Notes: generated by a model from the sequence alone, not told the origin. A DNA stretch of 64,000 bases from Gammaproteobacteria bacterium (GCA_030595795.1 JAUVCH010000009.1:1-64000), one strand, 5' to 3'. Shown: positions 35,353 to 44,790, counted from the first letter of the stretch. Translations and numbers: made by a program.

Positions 35353-37811
35353 CAGGAGCGCAGGATCTTCATCGGAGATACATTATAAACATTTCGGCTC
35401 ACCAAAATTCCAGCAATGGTTAATACCGCAGTCGCCGATACCAGGCTGATCAGCCATATACTCAGTGAAAAATGGTACTCGATGTCAAAAAACTTAACGC
35501 TGACTATCCAGCCTGCCAAATTGGCAAATAGTGCGGCAAAAAAGCCGACTAGCAGACCCATCAAGGTAAATTCAAAAACATGCACGCGGTATAACTGGCT
35601 GCTTTGCGCGGACAGAGCACGCAATAGGGAAGATTCCATCTGACGTTCGGACTTTCCGGTCTGTATCGCCGCGAGCAACACGATAAACGCCGATAAAAGA
35701 GCAAACAGAAAGAAAAACTCGAGCGCGATGGTAGCCCGGTCAACGATACTGCGAACCCGCGCCATCAGCACACCTACATCGAGCGGAGTAATAGCCGGAA
35801 ATCGTTCGAAAAGATTCTTTAACACCGGTTTTTCGGAATCCTCAATGGTAGCGCTCAGCAACCAGGTCTGCGGCTTTTTCTCGACCAACCGGGGATTTGC
35901 TATCAGGTAAAAATTGGGTTTGAAGTTTTCCCAGACCACCGAACGAATACTGGTCACTGGTGCTTCGAAGGTTTCACCAGCGACGTTAAACGAGAGAATA
36001 TCTCCGAGTTCTAATCCAAGTTTTTCAGCCATACCCTGTTCGACCGAGAACTGGTCAAGCGCCTGACTATTGGCTATCCATTCGCCTACAACAATCGCAT
36101 TATCATCGGGCAGTCGATTGGTATAACTAATATTGAAAGTATGATGCACCAGACCCTCGGCTCGTGGGTCGGTGAATTGAATCGACTTTATCGATATATT
36201 ATTGATAGCTGTCAATCGAGTACGAATCAACGGATAGGGGTTCGAATACTGAATTTGATTCTGCGACAGGTATTCTTCGACCAAGGGTACATCCTGTTTA
36301 GCCAAATTAATCAGAAAGTAATTCGGCGTGTCTTCCGGCAATTGCGTTTGCCAGGCGGCTAACAATTCCTCCTTGACTACGGCGATTATTAAAATGGCCA
36401 ATAAAGCCAGACTAAACCCCGACATGACAAGGATTGCGCCACGTGAAGTCGAACGCAATCGACTCAATAAATATCGCTTTAACCAGAACTGCCGAGCGTT
36501 CGAAAATAGAAGCCATCGAATTAATAAAGTAAACAGGCCTGGTAATATCAGGACCACCAGCAAAATCATCCCTAGCGTTACTATTGCCAGTAGGGAGCTT
36601 TGCATGAGCAGGATTAACACCAGAAACACTGCGATAATTCCAGCAACGGTAACCAGCAGGTTACGGCCGAAAGTACGTCGATTAGAAATCGGGCGAAATA
36701 CCTGCATCGGCGGAGTTGAGGCTGCGTTTAACAACTGCGGAAGACAAAACCCGGCCAGACAAATGAAGCCAACCACAGCTGCAATTAGATAGGGCTGAAT
36801 CAGATAAACCTGAGGCAATGCCTGTCCGAACCAGCCATCGAGCGCCCACTGAATAGGATATTGGCTAAGCCAGCCGATGCCGATGCCGAATATGGTTGCG
36901 ATGCCCCAAAGCTTGCCAATTTGCTGTAGATAAAACCTGGCCAGACGTTTTTGCGAAATGCCAAATGCGCGCAACATAGCCACCTTCGGTGCTTCTTTGC
37001 CTGCCGTATAGCGAGCCGTAATTGCAATAGCAACCATCGCGATTACCAGTGTTAAGATGATCGAAAGTGCGAAGAATGTTCGGGTACGATCGAGTGCTCG
37101 GCGCATTTCGGGACGTGCATTTTCCAGATCCTGGATAGTTTCGCCTTCGCTAAGCTGCGGTTTTAGCTGACTTCTAAACGCGGCAACTGCGTTAGCATTA
37201 CCTGCAAATAACATTCGATGATGCACCCGACTACCAGGAAGTATTAGCCCTGTGGCAGCGAGGTCTTTCAAATTCATTAACACGCGTGGTGCCAGATTAA
37301 ACAAGGCACCACCACGATCGGGTTCGAAGGTAAGTAACCAGTTGCTTTTAAAATTTTGATTGCCGAGTGTAATTGTCTCACCGATTAGTTCGTGTAGCTT
37401 GCTATCGATCCACACTTCTCCGGCAGAAGGTCCCTGTAACACCCGCTGCCCTGGTGAAGTAAGATCGCTCGCCTTTTCAAGCTGACCACGCAGAGGATAG
37501 CCATCACTGACAGCTTTCAACTCTACCAGCTGCGGCTCGTCATCGATAAAAATCGCCGTTCGCATGCTCGTCGTGCTGGCCACTTTCAGGCCGCTTGCCT
37601 TAGCCTGTTGCCTATACTCGACGGAAATTGGGGAACCCGACGACAACACGAGATCCGCTGCGAGTAATTCACTCGCCTGTCTGTCGAGTAACAGGCTAAT
37701 ACGATGCGTGACCAACTGACTGGAGGTCACGATGCTAATCGCGATCACGGTTGCGACAACCATTAACCAGTGTGCCTGAAGTGCGGGAAGCCTGGGTTTC
37801 ACTCGAGTCAC
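35352..37811 (-). CDS. ybbP: FtsX-family ABC transporter permease (YbbP-like)
   Basis: An 819-residue membrane protein with the duplicated FtsX/MacB topology: TM1 near residues 15-30, a long periplasmic domain, TM bundles at about 245-440 and 470-490, a second periplasmic domain, and a C-terminal FtsX bundle at about 690-805. GTG start at 37811 overlapping the ATPase stop (TAGTG), so the two are coupled. Size and pairing with a LolD-like ATPase and divergent tesA match YbbP. The exported substrate of YbbAP is not firmly known; lipid or wax-ester handling is suggested by the tesA linkage in enterics. Confidence 0.88.
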   Translation of the reverse strand: MTRVKPRLPALQAHWLMVVATVIAISIVTSSQLVTHRISLLLDRQASELLAADLVLSSGSPISVEYRQQAKASGLKVASTTSMRTAIFIDDEPQLVELKAVSDGYPLRGQLEKASDLTSPGQRVLQGPSAGEVWIDSKLHELIGETITLGNQNFKSNWLLTFEPDRGGALFNLAPRVLMNLKDLAATGLILPGSRVHHRMLFAGNANAVAAFRSQLKPQLSEGETIQDLENARPEMRRALDRTRTFFALSIILTLVIAMVAIAITARYTAGKEAPKVAMLRAFGISQKRLARFYLQQIGKLWGIATIFGIGIGWLSQYPIQWALDGWFGQALPQVYLIQPYLIAAVVGFICLAGFCLPQLLNAASTPPMQVFRPISNRRTFGRNLLVTVAGIIAVFLVLILLMQSSLLAIVTLGMILLVVLILPGLFTLLIRWLLFSNARQFWLKRYLLSRLRSTSRGAILVMSGFSLALLAILIIAVVKEELLAAWQTQLPEDTPNYFLINLAKQDVPLVEEYLSQNQIQYSNPYPLIRTRLTAINNISIKSIQFTDPRAEGLVHHTFNISYTNRLPDDNAIVVGEWIANSQALDQFSVEQGMAEKLGLELGDILSFNVAGETFEAPVTSIRSVVWENFKPNFYLIANPRLVEKKPQTWLLSATIEDSEKPVLKNLFERFPAITPLDVGVLMARVRSIVDRATIALEFFFLFALLSAFIVLLAAIQTGKSERQMESSLLRALSAQSSQLYRVHVFEFTLMGLLVGFFAALFANLAGWIVSVKFFDIEYHFSLSIWLISLVSATAVLTIAGILVSRNVYNVSPMKILRS

Positions 37812-38494
37812 TAATCTACACTCAGCAGCCGACCTGACTCGATTTGAACATGAACATCGCCGCGCTCGGCGAGCACCTGCTCGTGAGTTACCAGCACCAA
37901 AGTGGTGCCCGACTGGTCGCGCAGACGGAACATTAGATCGGCTATTTGACCACCGGTTTTAGCATCGAGATTACCGGTGGGCTCGTCGGCGAATAATATG
38001 GCCGGTTTTACCGCGAAGGCGCGCGCAATCGAAACCCGTTGTTGTTCACCACCGGAGAGCTGTTCAACCATGGTATCGGCTTTAGCTTCGAGTCCGACTT
38101 CGCATAAAGCCTTTTTAGACAGTTCGAAGGCGTCCTGGCTACCACCAAGCTCTAACGGTAGCATCACATTCTGTATTGCAGTCGCTCCCTGCACTAGCTG
38201 GAATGACTGAAACACGAAGCCTACTTTGCCAGCTCGGACGCGAGCGCGTTGTTCTTCGTTTTTATCAGTCAGGTGCTCCCCGAGTAATTCGATGTCGCCC
38301 GAGCTACTTTGATCCAGACCCGCCATTAAGCCCAGCAAAGTGGTTTTTCCCGAGCCAGAAGCACCCTGAATCACCAGCGCCTGTTGATAAGGCACCATCA
38401 GCGATATACTCTTCACTACATCGAGGCTACCCTCGGTGGTAATAACAGTTTTGGTAACATCTCTGAGCGATATGCAACAATTATTTTTAAGCAT
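37811..38494 (-). CDS. ybbA: ABC transporter ATPase (YbbA, LolD/MacB family)
   Basis: A 227-residue single ABC cassette with Walker [13 protein letters not shown] (about 40-51), LolD-type Q-loop [10 protein letters not shown], signature [14 protein letters not shown] and Walker [13 protein letters not shown]. It energises the FtsX-type permease encoded immediately downstream. Its 5' end overlaps the 5' end of divergent tesA by 23 bp (start 38494 versus tesA start 38472), so each promoter lies inside the other gene. A later in-frame start for ybbA would remove the overlap, but no Met lies in the first 28 residues. Confidence 0.92.
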   Translation of the reverse strand: MLKNNCCISLRDVTKTVITTEGSLDVVKSISLMVPYQQALVIQGASGSGKTTLLGLMAGLDQSSSGDIELLGEHLTDKNEEQRARVRAGKVGFVFQSFQLVQGATAIQNVMLPLELGGSQDAFELSKKALCEVGLEAKADTMVEQLSGGEQQRVSIARAFAVKPAILFADEPTGNLDAKTGGQIADLMFRLRDQSGTTLVLVTHEQVLAERGDVHVQIESGRLLSVD

Positions 38495-39104
38495 TATATT
38501 AATCTTCTTAATCCCGTTTCAGACCTCTGCCGAGACTGATAATTCCGCACCCAGAATTTTGATTCTCGGTGATAGTTTAAGTGCTGCGTATAACATCCCG
38601 GTTGAACAAAGCTGGCCGAGTTTATTCACCACCAATATAGGGACTCATTATGCACAAGCAAGTGTCCATAATGCCAGTATCAGCGGTGAAACCACGTATG
38701 GGGGCATACAACGTTTGCCTGATTTGCTCGAACGGGTTAAACCGAGTCATTTAATTATCGAACTAGCTGGCAATGATGGACTACGCGGTTTGAAGTTTAG
38801 CCAGACCCGGGAAAACCTGAGCAACATGGTTAGTTTAGCTTTAAAGCAAAACATCGAGGTTCTGCTAGTCGGTGTAGATTTGCCGCCAAATCTCGGTTTA
38901 GCCTATAACCAGAGATTCCAGCAAATATTTGAGTCGGTAGCAAGTCAGTACCCTGTTAATTATTTACCGCAATTTCTTGACGGTGTGGCCGCCAGCGACG
39001 CAAACCTGATGCAGGCCGATGGTATTCATCCTACTGCTCTGGCCCAACCTTTGCTGGCAAAACGCATACTCGATAATATTCTAATTATGCTGGCCTCGCA
39101 TTGA
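38472..39104 (+). CDS. tesA: Acyl-CoA thioesterase I / lysophospholipase L1 TesA
   Basis: An SGNH-family hydrolase with a signal peptide ([20 protein letters not shown]), then block I GDSLSAAYN with the nucleophile Ser, block III ELAGNDGLRG and block V DGIHPTALAQ with the catalytic Asp and His. The ATG at 38472 puts the signal peptide exactly at the N-terminus; the frame is open further upstream but that text is ybbA in antisense. Periplasmic thioesterase, lysophospholipase and arylesterase activity is expected. Convergent with the HAD gene, three bases apart. Confidence 0.93.
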   Translation: MQQLFLSIILIFLIPFQTSAETDNSAPRILILGDSLSAAYNIPVEQSWPSLFTTNIGTHYAQASVHNASISGETTYGGIQRLPDLLERVKPSHLIIELAGNDGLRGLKFSQTRENLSNMVSLALKQNIEVLLVGVDLPPNLGLAYNQRFQQIFESVASQYPVNYLPQFLDGVAASDANLMQADGIHPTALAQPLLAKRILDNILIMLASH

Positions 39105-39107
39105 TGC

Positions 39108-39902
39108 TTACCAATACTCGGCTAATAGTGCTTCCAACTGCTCGAGATCGCTTATCTGATATTGAGGCTCGGGCAAGTCTTCGGGCCAGCTCTGGTTTTC
39201 TCGGTTGATCCAGATTGAAGGCATGCCTGCCTGCTCTGGGCCGACGACATCGTAGAGCGGATGGTCACCGACATAGAGCACCTGTTCGGGCGCTACCTGG
39301 AAGTTTCCGGCAAACCGATGAAATATTCGTTTATCGGGTTTGGCGATATCCATATCCGAAGCGCTGAGCGCGTGTTCGAACAAATGACTAAGGCCGACAA
39401 GTTCGACGCTGGCGTTACCATTACTGATAGAACCCAGTCGATAGCGATTTTTCAGGCGCTCCAGGCTGGGTAACACATCGTCGTAAAAAGTCACCTGTTG
39501 GCGTGCGAGGAAGAACACTTCGAAACCATCCCGGTCGACACTATCGGCATCGTATTTGGCTTCGATGGCCAGAAATCGTAAAAATTCATGGCGCATTAGC
39601 GACAGGTTCACCGAATACTCGTGCGTATCCAGCATAAACTGTTTGCGTCTCGCCAGTATTTGTTCACGATTATAACGATCGGTGATACGCGGGTATTGAT
39701 CGCTTAACCACAGATATAAAGTCTCTTCGGCGTGTTCGATGGTTGGCTGGCAGGGCCAAAGAGTATCGTCGAGGTCGAAAGCGATTATGGATATTTGGCT
39801 TAGCACTATATTTATAGCATGCCTAAAAAAGGCAGAATCATAGCAGACCCCCTCGGTTATTTCTTTAACCTGACCGAAGAGTTCATTACTATAGGCAATC
39901 AT
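39108..39902 (-). CDS. HAD-superfamily hydrolase (HAD-IA, YigB-like)
   Basis: A phosphatase of the haloacid dehalogenase superfamily: motif I FDLDDTLW with the nucleophile Asp, motif II SISNGN, motif III Lys in AKPDKRIF, and motif IV YVGDHPLYDVVGPEQAG. The WPxxPTIEHAE cap and overall text resemble YigB/HAD-IA flavin- or sugar-phosphate phosphatases. The ATG at 39902 has AGGAA at good spacing but adds a 32-residue leader unlike the family; a GTG at 39806 would put motif I near residue 9. Divergent from ispG across only 19 bp if the longer start is used. Confidence 0.82.
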   Translation of the reverse strand: MIAYSNELFGQVKEITEGVCYDSAFFRHAINIVLSQISIIAFDLDDTLWPCQPTIEHAEETLYLWLSDQYPRITDRYNREQILARRKQFMLDTHEYSVNLSLMRHEFLRFLAIEAKYDADSVDRDGFEVFFLARQQVTFYDDVLPSLERLKNRYRLGSISNGNASVELVGLSHLFEHALSASDMDIAKPDKRIFHRFAGNFQVAPEQVLYVGDHPLYDVVGPEQAGMPSIWINRENQSWPEDLPEPQYQISDLEQLEALLAEYW

Positions 39903-39921
39903 TTATTCCTAGATAGACCGC

Positions 39922-41139
39922 ATGTCAGACAATTCTAGACACATCACTCCTGAAGTGAAAATTGGTAAGATTCGTCTCGGCAACGGAGCGCCGGTAGTCG
40001 TGCAATCGATGACCAATACCGACACCGCCAATATCGAAGCCAGTGTCGAACAAATTAAAGAGCTCTCCGACGCAGGTTCTGAACTCGTCAGAGTTACTGT
40101 CAACAACGAAGATTCAGCAAAAGCTATTCCTTATATCGTAGAGCGCCTGCAGCACGCTAATTACAACGTCCCTATCATTGGTGATTTTCATTTCAATGGG
40201 CATAAATTACTAAAGCAACATCCAGATTGCGCCAGCTCACTGGCCAAGTTTCGCATTAATCCCGGTAATGTAGGACGTGGTAAAAAGCGAGATACACAGT
40301 TCTCTGAAATGATCGAAATAGCCCTCAAGCTTGATAAACCCGTGCGCATTGGCGTTAACTGGGGCAGCCTGGATCAGCAGTTACTTGCTGGACTCCTGAC
40401 TCGAAATGCCAATTTAGCTGACCCGGCCTCGTTAGCCGAAATCAACCGTCAAGCAGTTATCGAATCGGCGATTTCCAGCGCTCGTTTTGCTGAAGATATC
40501 GGTATGAGTGACAACAATATCGTCATAAGTTGCAAAATGAGTCGTGTCAGCGATTTGATCTCGGTTTATCAGCGACTAGCTAGAGAATGCCATTACGTAT
40601 TGCATCTTGGCCTAACCGAAGCGGGTATGGGAGACAAAGGTATAATCGCTTCCAGTTCGGCATTGGCGATTCTTTTGAATCAGGGGATTGGTGATACGAT
40701 TCGTATTTCTCTCACTCCCGAGCCGGGTGCTTCGAGAATACGTGAAGTTAAAGTAGCTCAGAAGATTCTACAGGCACTGGAGCTTCGCTCCTTCACACCA
40801 ACGGTCATTGCCTGTCCTGGCTGTGGGCGCACTACCAGTGAGTATTTTCAGGTGCTCGCTCAGGACATTCAGCGACAACTTGACAATTCCATGCCTGACT
40901 GGAAAGCCCAATACCCTGGTGTCGAAACAATGAATGTGGCGGTAATGGGCTGTGTCGTAAACGGCCCGGGAGAAAGTAAGCAGGCCAATATCGGCATCAG
41001 TTTGCCAGGTACAGGGGAACAGCCAGTGGCACCTGTTTACGAGGATGGCCGGAAAACCGTAACCTTAAAAGGTGACAATATTGCGGAAGAATTCATGAAC
41101 CTGGTAAGAGGTTACGTTGGTAGCCATTACCAGGACTAA
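39922..41139 (+). CDS. ispG: 4-hydroxy-3-methylbut-2-en-1-yl diphosphate synthase IspG
   Basis: This 405-residue GcpE/IspG begins with [24 protein letters not shown]. It has a TIM-barrel segment ([18 protein letters not shown]) and the C-terminal 4Fe-4S domain with [12 protein letters not shown] and [11 protein letters not shown], supplying the three cluster cysteines. It makes HMBDP from MEcPP in the MEP isoprenoid pathway. Its stop (41137-41139) overlaps the stop of the convergent PilZ gene. Confidence 0.97.
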   Translation: MSDNSRHITPEVKIGKIRLGNGAPVVVQSMTNTDTANIEASVEQIKELSDAGSELVRVTVNNEDSAKAIPYIVERLQHANYNVPIIGDFHFNGHKLLKQHPDCASSLAKFRINPGNVGRGKKRDTQFSEMIEIALKLDKPVRIGVNWGSLDQQLLAGLLTRNANLADPASLAEINRQAVIESAISSARFAEDIGMSDNNIVISCKMSRVSDLISVYQRLARECHYVLHLGLTEAGMGDKGIIASSSALAILLNQGIGDTIRISLTPEPGASRIREVKVAQKILQALELRSFTPTVIACPGCGRTTSEYFQVLAQDIQRQLDNSMPDWKAQYPGVETMNVAVMGCVVNGPGESKQANIGISLPGTGEQPVAPVYEDGRKTVTLKGDNIAEEFMNLVRGYVGSHYQD

Positions 41140-41426
41140 CGAATTTCTGTAATTTCGCAGGCCAGTTCGTAAATAGAATCGTTATCAGTCACTCGCGCGA
41201 CGACGACGGACGCTTCCATCGGTGGCGTTAAGGAATTACTCGGAGTAAGAACAATTTCAATATGCGTTCCTTCGGAAAATTGTTCACTCGAAGTAAACAA
41301 GATGCCTTTACTGCTTAAATTGATAACATGTCCATTAAAAACCTTTTGTCCACCACGTTCGCAAAAACTGAACTGGCAATCGATCGCCATGCGCAGAAAA
41401 TCCCGTTTTTCTCCAAAATCGCTCAT
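41136..41426 (-). CDS. PilZ-domain c-di-GMP receptor
   Basis: A small stand-alone PilZ protein (96 residues from the ATG at 41426; a GTG at 41438 is an alternative). Both halves of the c-di-GMP site are visible: RDFLR (RxxxR, about residues 8-12) and NLSSKG (the D/NxSxxG motif, about 37-42). It should bind c-di-GMP and act on a partner such as the flagellum or a surface structure. It follows the STAS gene closely, and a diguanylate cyclase is two genes upstream, so production and sensing of c-di-GMP are linked here. Confidence 0.85.
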   Translation of the reverse strand: MSDFGEKRDFLRMAIDCQFSFCERGGQKVFNGHVINLSSKGILFTSSEQFSEGTHIEIVLTPSNSLTPPMEASVVVARVTDNDSIYELACEITEIR

Positions 41427-41441
41427 AAATTTCAGCACTCT

Positions 41442-41744
41442 TTAAATATTAAATAATTTTCCGAAATTGGCGACTTCTAAAACCTTTCTTACATCGTCCG
41501 ATACCTGGGTTATCTCTATCCTCGACGAGTCACCGCCCGCGTGTTCACGCAGTAACAACAACATACCCAGAGCAGAACTATCAAGATAATTCGCACCCGA
41601 AAGATTTACTTCATAAGCTGTACCTGATCCCTGGGTATCAGTGTAGGCAGAACGAAATTCGTCGTATAAATGGAAATCAAATTTCCCCGATACCGAGATT
41701 GTCACTTTATCTCCGCCAGCTGAAACCGCCGTGCTAATTGACAT
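41442..41744 (-). CDS. STAS-domain anti-sigma-factor antagonist-like protein
   Basis: A 100-residue single STAS domain with the phospho-acceptor loop NYLDSSALGMLLLLREH, where one of the two Ser is the expected phosphorylation site. Such proteins act in partner-switching cascades with a HPK-like kinase and a PP2C phosphatase, neither of which is encoded nearby. The arrangement STAS plus diguanylate cyclase near flagellar genes recalls HsbA/HsbD of Pseudomonas, but HsbA identity is not claimed. A perfect TATAAT precedes it. Confidence 0.82.
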   Translation of the reverse strand: MSISTAVSAGGDKVTISVSGKFDFHLYDEFRSAYTDTQGSGTAYEVNLSGANYLDSSALGMLLLLREHAGGDSSRIEITQVSDDVRKVLEVANFGKLFNI

Positions 41745-41787
41745 GCCTAATTATTCCTCTAAATGAATTGATTGTTAATTCTGAATA

Positions 41788-41822
41788 ATTATAGGACAGA
41801 TTTTAGCAGTTGCAGCTAAAAT
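41788..41822 (-). promoter_or_regulatory. Promoter with overlapping inverted repeat upstream of the STAS gene
   Basis: On the minus strand a perfect TATAAT (41793-41788) lies 44 bp upstream of the STAS start codon. The region where the -35 must be is covered by ATTTTAGC-N7-GCTAAAAT (41800-41822), an 8-bp perfect inverted repeat. An operator overlapping the -35 is a classical repressor arrangement. The -35 itself (CTGCAA at 16-bp spacing) is poor, which would suit a regulated promoter. Confidence 0.45.
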
Positions 41823-41846
41823 ATTTCGATACGAGGAAAAATTTAC

Positions 41847-42764
41847 CTAGATAATAATAATTCTATTTTTCCCGCCTTTTTTAGCCTGATACAGGGCTTT
41901 ATCGGCTCGCTTAAACGCATTATCAAAATTATCCTCAGCACGAAGCATAGTGATGCCAATGCTTATTTCAATACTATCGGATATCTCCGAACGGGAAATT
42001 GTTAGCTTTTCTACGCCTTGTCGAATCCTCTCACTCACTTCGAGTGCACCATTAATATCGGTTTGTGGAAGCCCTCCTACGAATTCATCGCCCCCGAAAC
42101 GGTATAATAAATCGGTATTTCTGACTGCCGATTGCAACACTTCGCCGACATCGCGTAAAACCTGATCACCGACATCGTGACCGCAATGATCGTTGATCTC
42201 TTTAAAGCCATCCAGGTCCATGACCAATATCGCCATGGAATGTGAATGCCGATTTGATAGCTCAATTTCACGAGGCAGCAATTTCTCCATCGCAACACGA
42301 TTACTCAACCCCGTGAGTGGGTCGGTATAGGCCGACTTTAAAGCGACCTTATACATTAATGCATTCTTTATCGGATATATGAGTGAGCACAACAAATCTT
42401 CGAGATTGCTCAGTTCATCGGCGCGAAACCGGGTTCCCCGGTAAAATGTAATTTCACCCAATGGGTGACTCTGTAACGTCAATCGATAGCTAGCAAGGTG
42501 ATTGCGAGAATTACCACTGTCTAATGACATCCCCATTTCGGCACATTTATACTGATAGCCACTATGCGGAATTTCAGTCTGTATGTATTTGGAAAATGCC
42601 TTAATAATATGCTCTGTATCCAGATCTCTCGACAGTAGATCGGACAGTTGAAAATTCCTTAACTGCTTTTCGTTATCGGCTAGCGGATCCAATGCCCTGG
42701 AATTTAAAGCAATTACCTGAGCTTTTTGCTTTACAGTACTAGAGAGTATTTTTGATTGAGGCAT
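41847..42764 (-). CDS. Diguanylate cyclase (GGDEF domain)
   Basis: This 305-residue protein has an unassigned N-terminal sensory region (about 1-140, with SLDSGNSRNHLASYRLTL) followed by an intact GGDEF domain (about 145-305: TDPLTGLSNRVAMEKLL, MDLDGFKEINDHCGHDVGDQVL, RFGGDEFVGG). The product-inhibition I-site RNTD stands five residues before GGDEF, so the enzyme should make c-di-GMP under feedback control. No signal peptide or membrane segment is seen. A sigma-54-like element lies upstream, which would tie it to the flagellar hierarchy. Confidence 0.92.
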   Translation of the reverse strand: MPQSKILSSTVKQKAQVIALNSRALDPLADNEKQLRNFQLSDLLSRDLDTEHIIKAFSKYIQTEIPHSGYQYKCAEMGMSLDSGNSRNHLASYRLTLQSHPLGEITFYRGTRFRADELSNLEDLLCSLIYPIKNALMYKVALKSAYTDPLTGLSNRVAMEKLLPREIELSNRHSHSMAILVMDLDGFKEINDHCGHDVGDQVLRDVGEVLQSAVRNTDLLYRFGGDEFVGGLPQTDINGALEVSERIRQGVEKLTISRSEISDSIEISIGITMLRAEDNFDNAFKRADKALYQAKKGGKNRIIII

Positions 42765-42803
42765 TTATTTCACCAGGAACACGTATATTAACTAATAACA
42801 TAT

Positions 42804-42819
42804 GCCAAATGCATGCCAA
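42804..42819 (-). promoter_or_regulatory. Possible sigma-54 promoter of the diguanylate cyclase gene
   Basis: The minus strand reads TTGGCATGCATTTGGC: GG at -24 and GC at -12 in the right register, with TGGCAT for TGGCAC and TGGC for TTGC. It ends 40 bp upstream of the start codon. Weaker than the fliK and fliL elements. Confidence 0.35.
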
Positions 42820-43044
42820 CTCAATAATTCGTTGAAAATCAATTAGTTACTTACTATAATTACTGGCATGGCATGAAACCGACAATATTTTGTCAGTTTT
42901 CTTCAGTGTTTGACGACTATACTTGGAAATATCAGCACTTTTGTCTACAGAAACAGCGTTTTATGCCGACTAAGTAATGACAGAGTGTCGAATTTTTAAC
43001 ACTCATTGCTACGACAACTAATCAATTAATGCCCGATAACGATA

Positions 43045-44490
43045 ATGACTTCTGTCTTACCCGGCAAACCTACGGGGCAGCCCGGCAGAGTCTTACCGGG
43101 GTGGATAAATTTTGCCAGTATGGATATTCCTAAACTACCCGATAACCCCCCTGCTTCAACTGCTCGTGGACAACCAGCGGTCGACCTTTTAAAGCAACTA
43201 ACACAGCTTGGTTCGATTGAAGCCAGAATCGTGAGCGTGGCCCGAAGCCAGCTAATACTCAGTTCGCAATTGGGACAGATAACGGGTCTGAATACTCTCG
43301 ACCTAAAATCAGGTGATCGAGTACAAATTCGGCTTGATAATACGGGTTCAAAGCCGGTACTAAAAGTTAACAGGCTTCCAGTTAAACCGTTGGAATTGAA
43401 TGCCACTGGTGCTAGAACCCTGGCTAGTCACCTCGTTACTAATAAGCCTGTGGCTGCTCTCGTTGTCAGTCATAATGCTAAAACCAGCTTACTCCAATTG
43501 GGTGATCGTCAACTATCAATACCCCGTCAATCGGGATTAAACTCTGGCCAATTAGTCTCTCTGACAAAGTCGGAATCGGGTAGTCGAATCGAGATTCGAC
43601 CGATTGATCACCAACAGGTATTGAAGTCAGCCTTAAGCCGATTACTTCCTTCACAGGCTGGAGCGCAACAAACCGCAGCGGTGACGCAATTAGCAAAACT
43701 CATCCAGACGGTTACCAACACTCAAGCCGGTAATGCAAATAACCCACCCTTGTTAAATCAATTTAAAGCTCTGCTTGCTGCGCTACCAAAGTTATCCAAC
43801 ATTGACAGAACGACGTTACAGCAGTGGCTTCGGCCGGTGGTGACTAACAGAATTAGTGAATCAACCAGCAATTTGTCAAACCCTTATCGAATTTTACAAC
43901 AGCTACCTAAGTCAGAAGCCTTGCTAGCTCAGTTACTCCAGCAGGTAATTCGTCTAACACAGAAACCTCAAACTATCGAAGGTGACTTGAAGGCCAATAC
44001 CGAGGAACCAGTTCAGCCGATCGCAAGGGATATTATAAGACTGGTAGATCAGTCTATTAACCAGCAATTATTGCAGCAAACCAGTCTGCGCTATCAGCAG
44101 GAGCTGCAACAACCCTTAGCTCTTAACCTTTCAATCCCAATAACCGATGCCAAAGAAACCAGAGAACTTAAACTCAAAATTCGACAAAATTCTCCTGACG
44201 CTGCGCCAGAAAAACAAAGTTGGGATATTTATCTCGATTTCGAATTTGGATTACTTGGGATGATTTCGACCCACCTAATGCTCGAAGAAAATACGCTCTC
44301 CGCAAGTTTCTGGTCCGTGCTACCAGCTACTCAGGATAAAATCGATCAAAATATATCCGATTTCGAAAAACAGATTAGCCGGGCTGGCTTCGACCTTGGG
44401 CAGTTTAGTAGCTTTCCAGGCAAACCACCTACGGAACCCGCACAGCAAATTTTACCGAGCTCTGAAGCGCTTCTCGATATCAAGGTATAA
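43045..44490 (+). CDS. FliK-like hook-length control domain protein
   Basis: A 481-residue protein with a Gln/Leu-rich, low-complexity N-terminal three quarters and a C-terminal domain (about 360-455) resembling the FliK C-terminal substrate-switch domain (SWDIYLDFEFGLLGMISTHLMLEENTLSASFW). It differs from the fliK in the main cluster (61276-62499), which keeps the RLDPPSLGRLEV signature. It is followed 3 bp later by a stand-alone FlhB C-terminal-domain gene, so the pair looks like a second ruler/switch module. Its exact role is unknown. Confidence 0.72.
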   Translation: MTSVLPGKPTGQPGRVLPGWINFASMDIPKLPDNPPASTARGQPAVDLLKQLTQLGSIEARIVSVARSQLILSSQLGQITGLNTLDLKSGDRVQIRLDNTGSKPVLKVNRLPVKPLELNATGARTLASHLVTNKPVAALVVSHNAKTSLLQLGDRQLSIPRQSGLNSGQLVSLTKSESGSRIEIRPIDHQQVLKSALSRLLPSQAGAQQTAAVTQLAKLIQTVTNTQAGNANNPPLLNQFKALLAALPKLSNIDRTTLQQWLRPVVTNRISESTSNLSNPYRILQQLPKSEALLAQLLQQVIRLTQKPQTIEGDLKANTEEPVQPIARDIIRLVDQSINQQLLQQTSLRYQQELQQPLALNLSIPITDAKETRELKLKIRQNSPDAAPEKQSWDIYLDFEFGLLGMISTHLMLEENTLSASFWSVLPATQDKIDQNISDFEKQISRAGFDLGQFSSFPGKPPTEPAQQILPSSEALLDIKV

Positions 44491-44493
44491 ACA

Positions 44494-44790
44494 ATGGCAT
44501 CCTCTGATCAAGTTAAATCATCTCCGCGATTTGCTATCGCGCTTGAATACGATGGCAAGCAGGCACCAGTAGTCTCTGCGCGCGGGCACCATGAAATTGC
44601 CGATGAGATTTTACAGATAGCCGAACAGGAAAACATTCCGGTACACGAGGACGAAGAGTTAAGTTTACTGCTTGAACAACTCGATCTCGGGGAACATATT
44701 CCAGAGGCGTTGTACCTGGTAATCGCCGAAGTACTGAGCTTTGCTTATCGACTCTCAGGCAAACATAAAGATTTCATGGACGATTTATAG
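44494..44790 (+). CDS. Stand-alone FlhB cytoplasmic-domain homologue (FlhX/FhlB type)
   Basis: A 98-residue soluble protein aligning with the C-terminal half of FlhB after the NPTH cleavage site: RFAIALEYDGKQAPVVSARG corresponds to YAVALKYKHEQMATPIVVALG of the window's own FlhB, and IPEALYLVIAEVLSFAYRL to IPGHLFFAVAQVLAFVFQL. It has no membrane part and no NPTH autocleavage motif. Such proteins can replace or compete with the cleaved FlhB fragment in export switching. Coupled to the FliK-like gene; convergent with the chemotaxis operon. Confidence 0.82.
   Translation: MASSDQVKSSPRFAIALEYDGKQAPVVSARGHHEIADEILQIAEQENIPVHEDEELSLLLEQLDLGEHIPEALYLVIAEVLSFAYRLSGKHKDFMDDL

Noticed and set aside
43031-43040. 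GCCCGATAAC, resembling a sigma-28 -10, before the FliK-like gene
   Set aside because: No TAAA-type -35 at the right distance, and it is only a few bases from the start codon.
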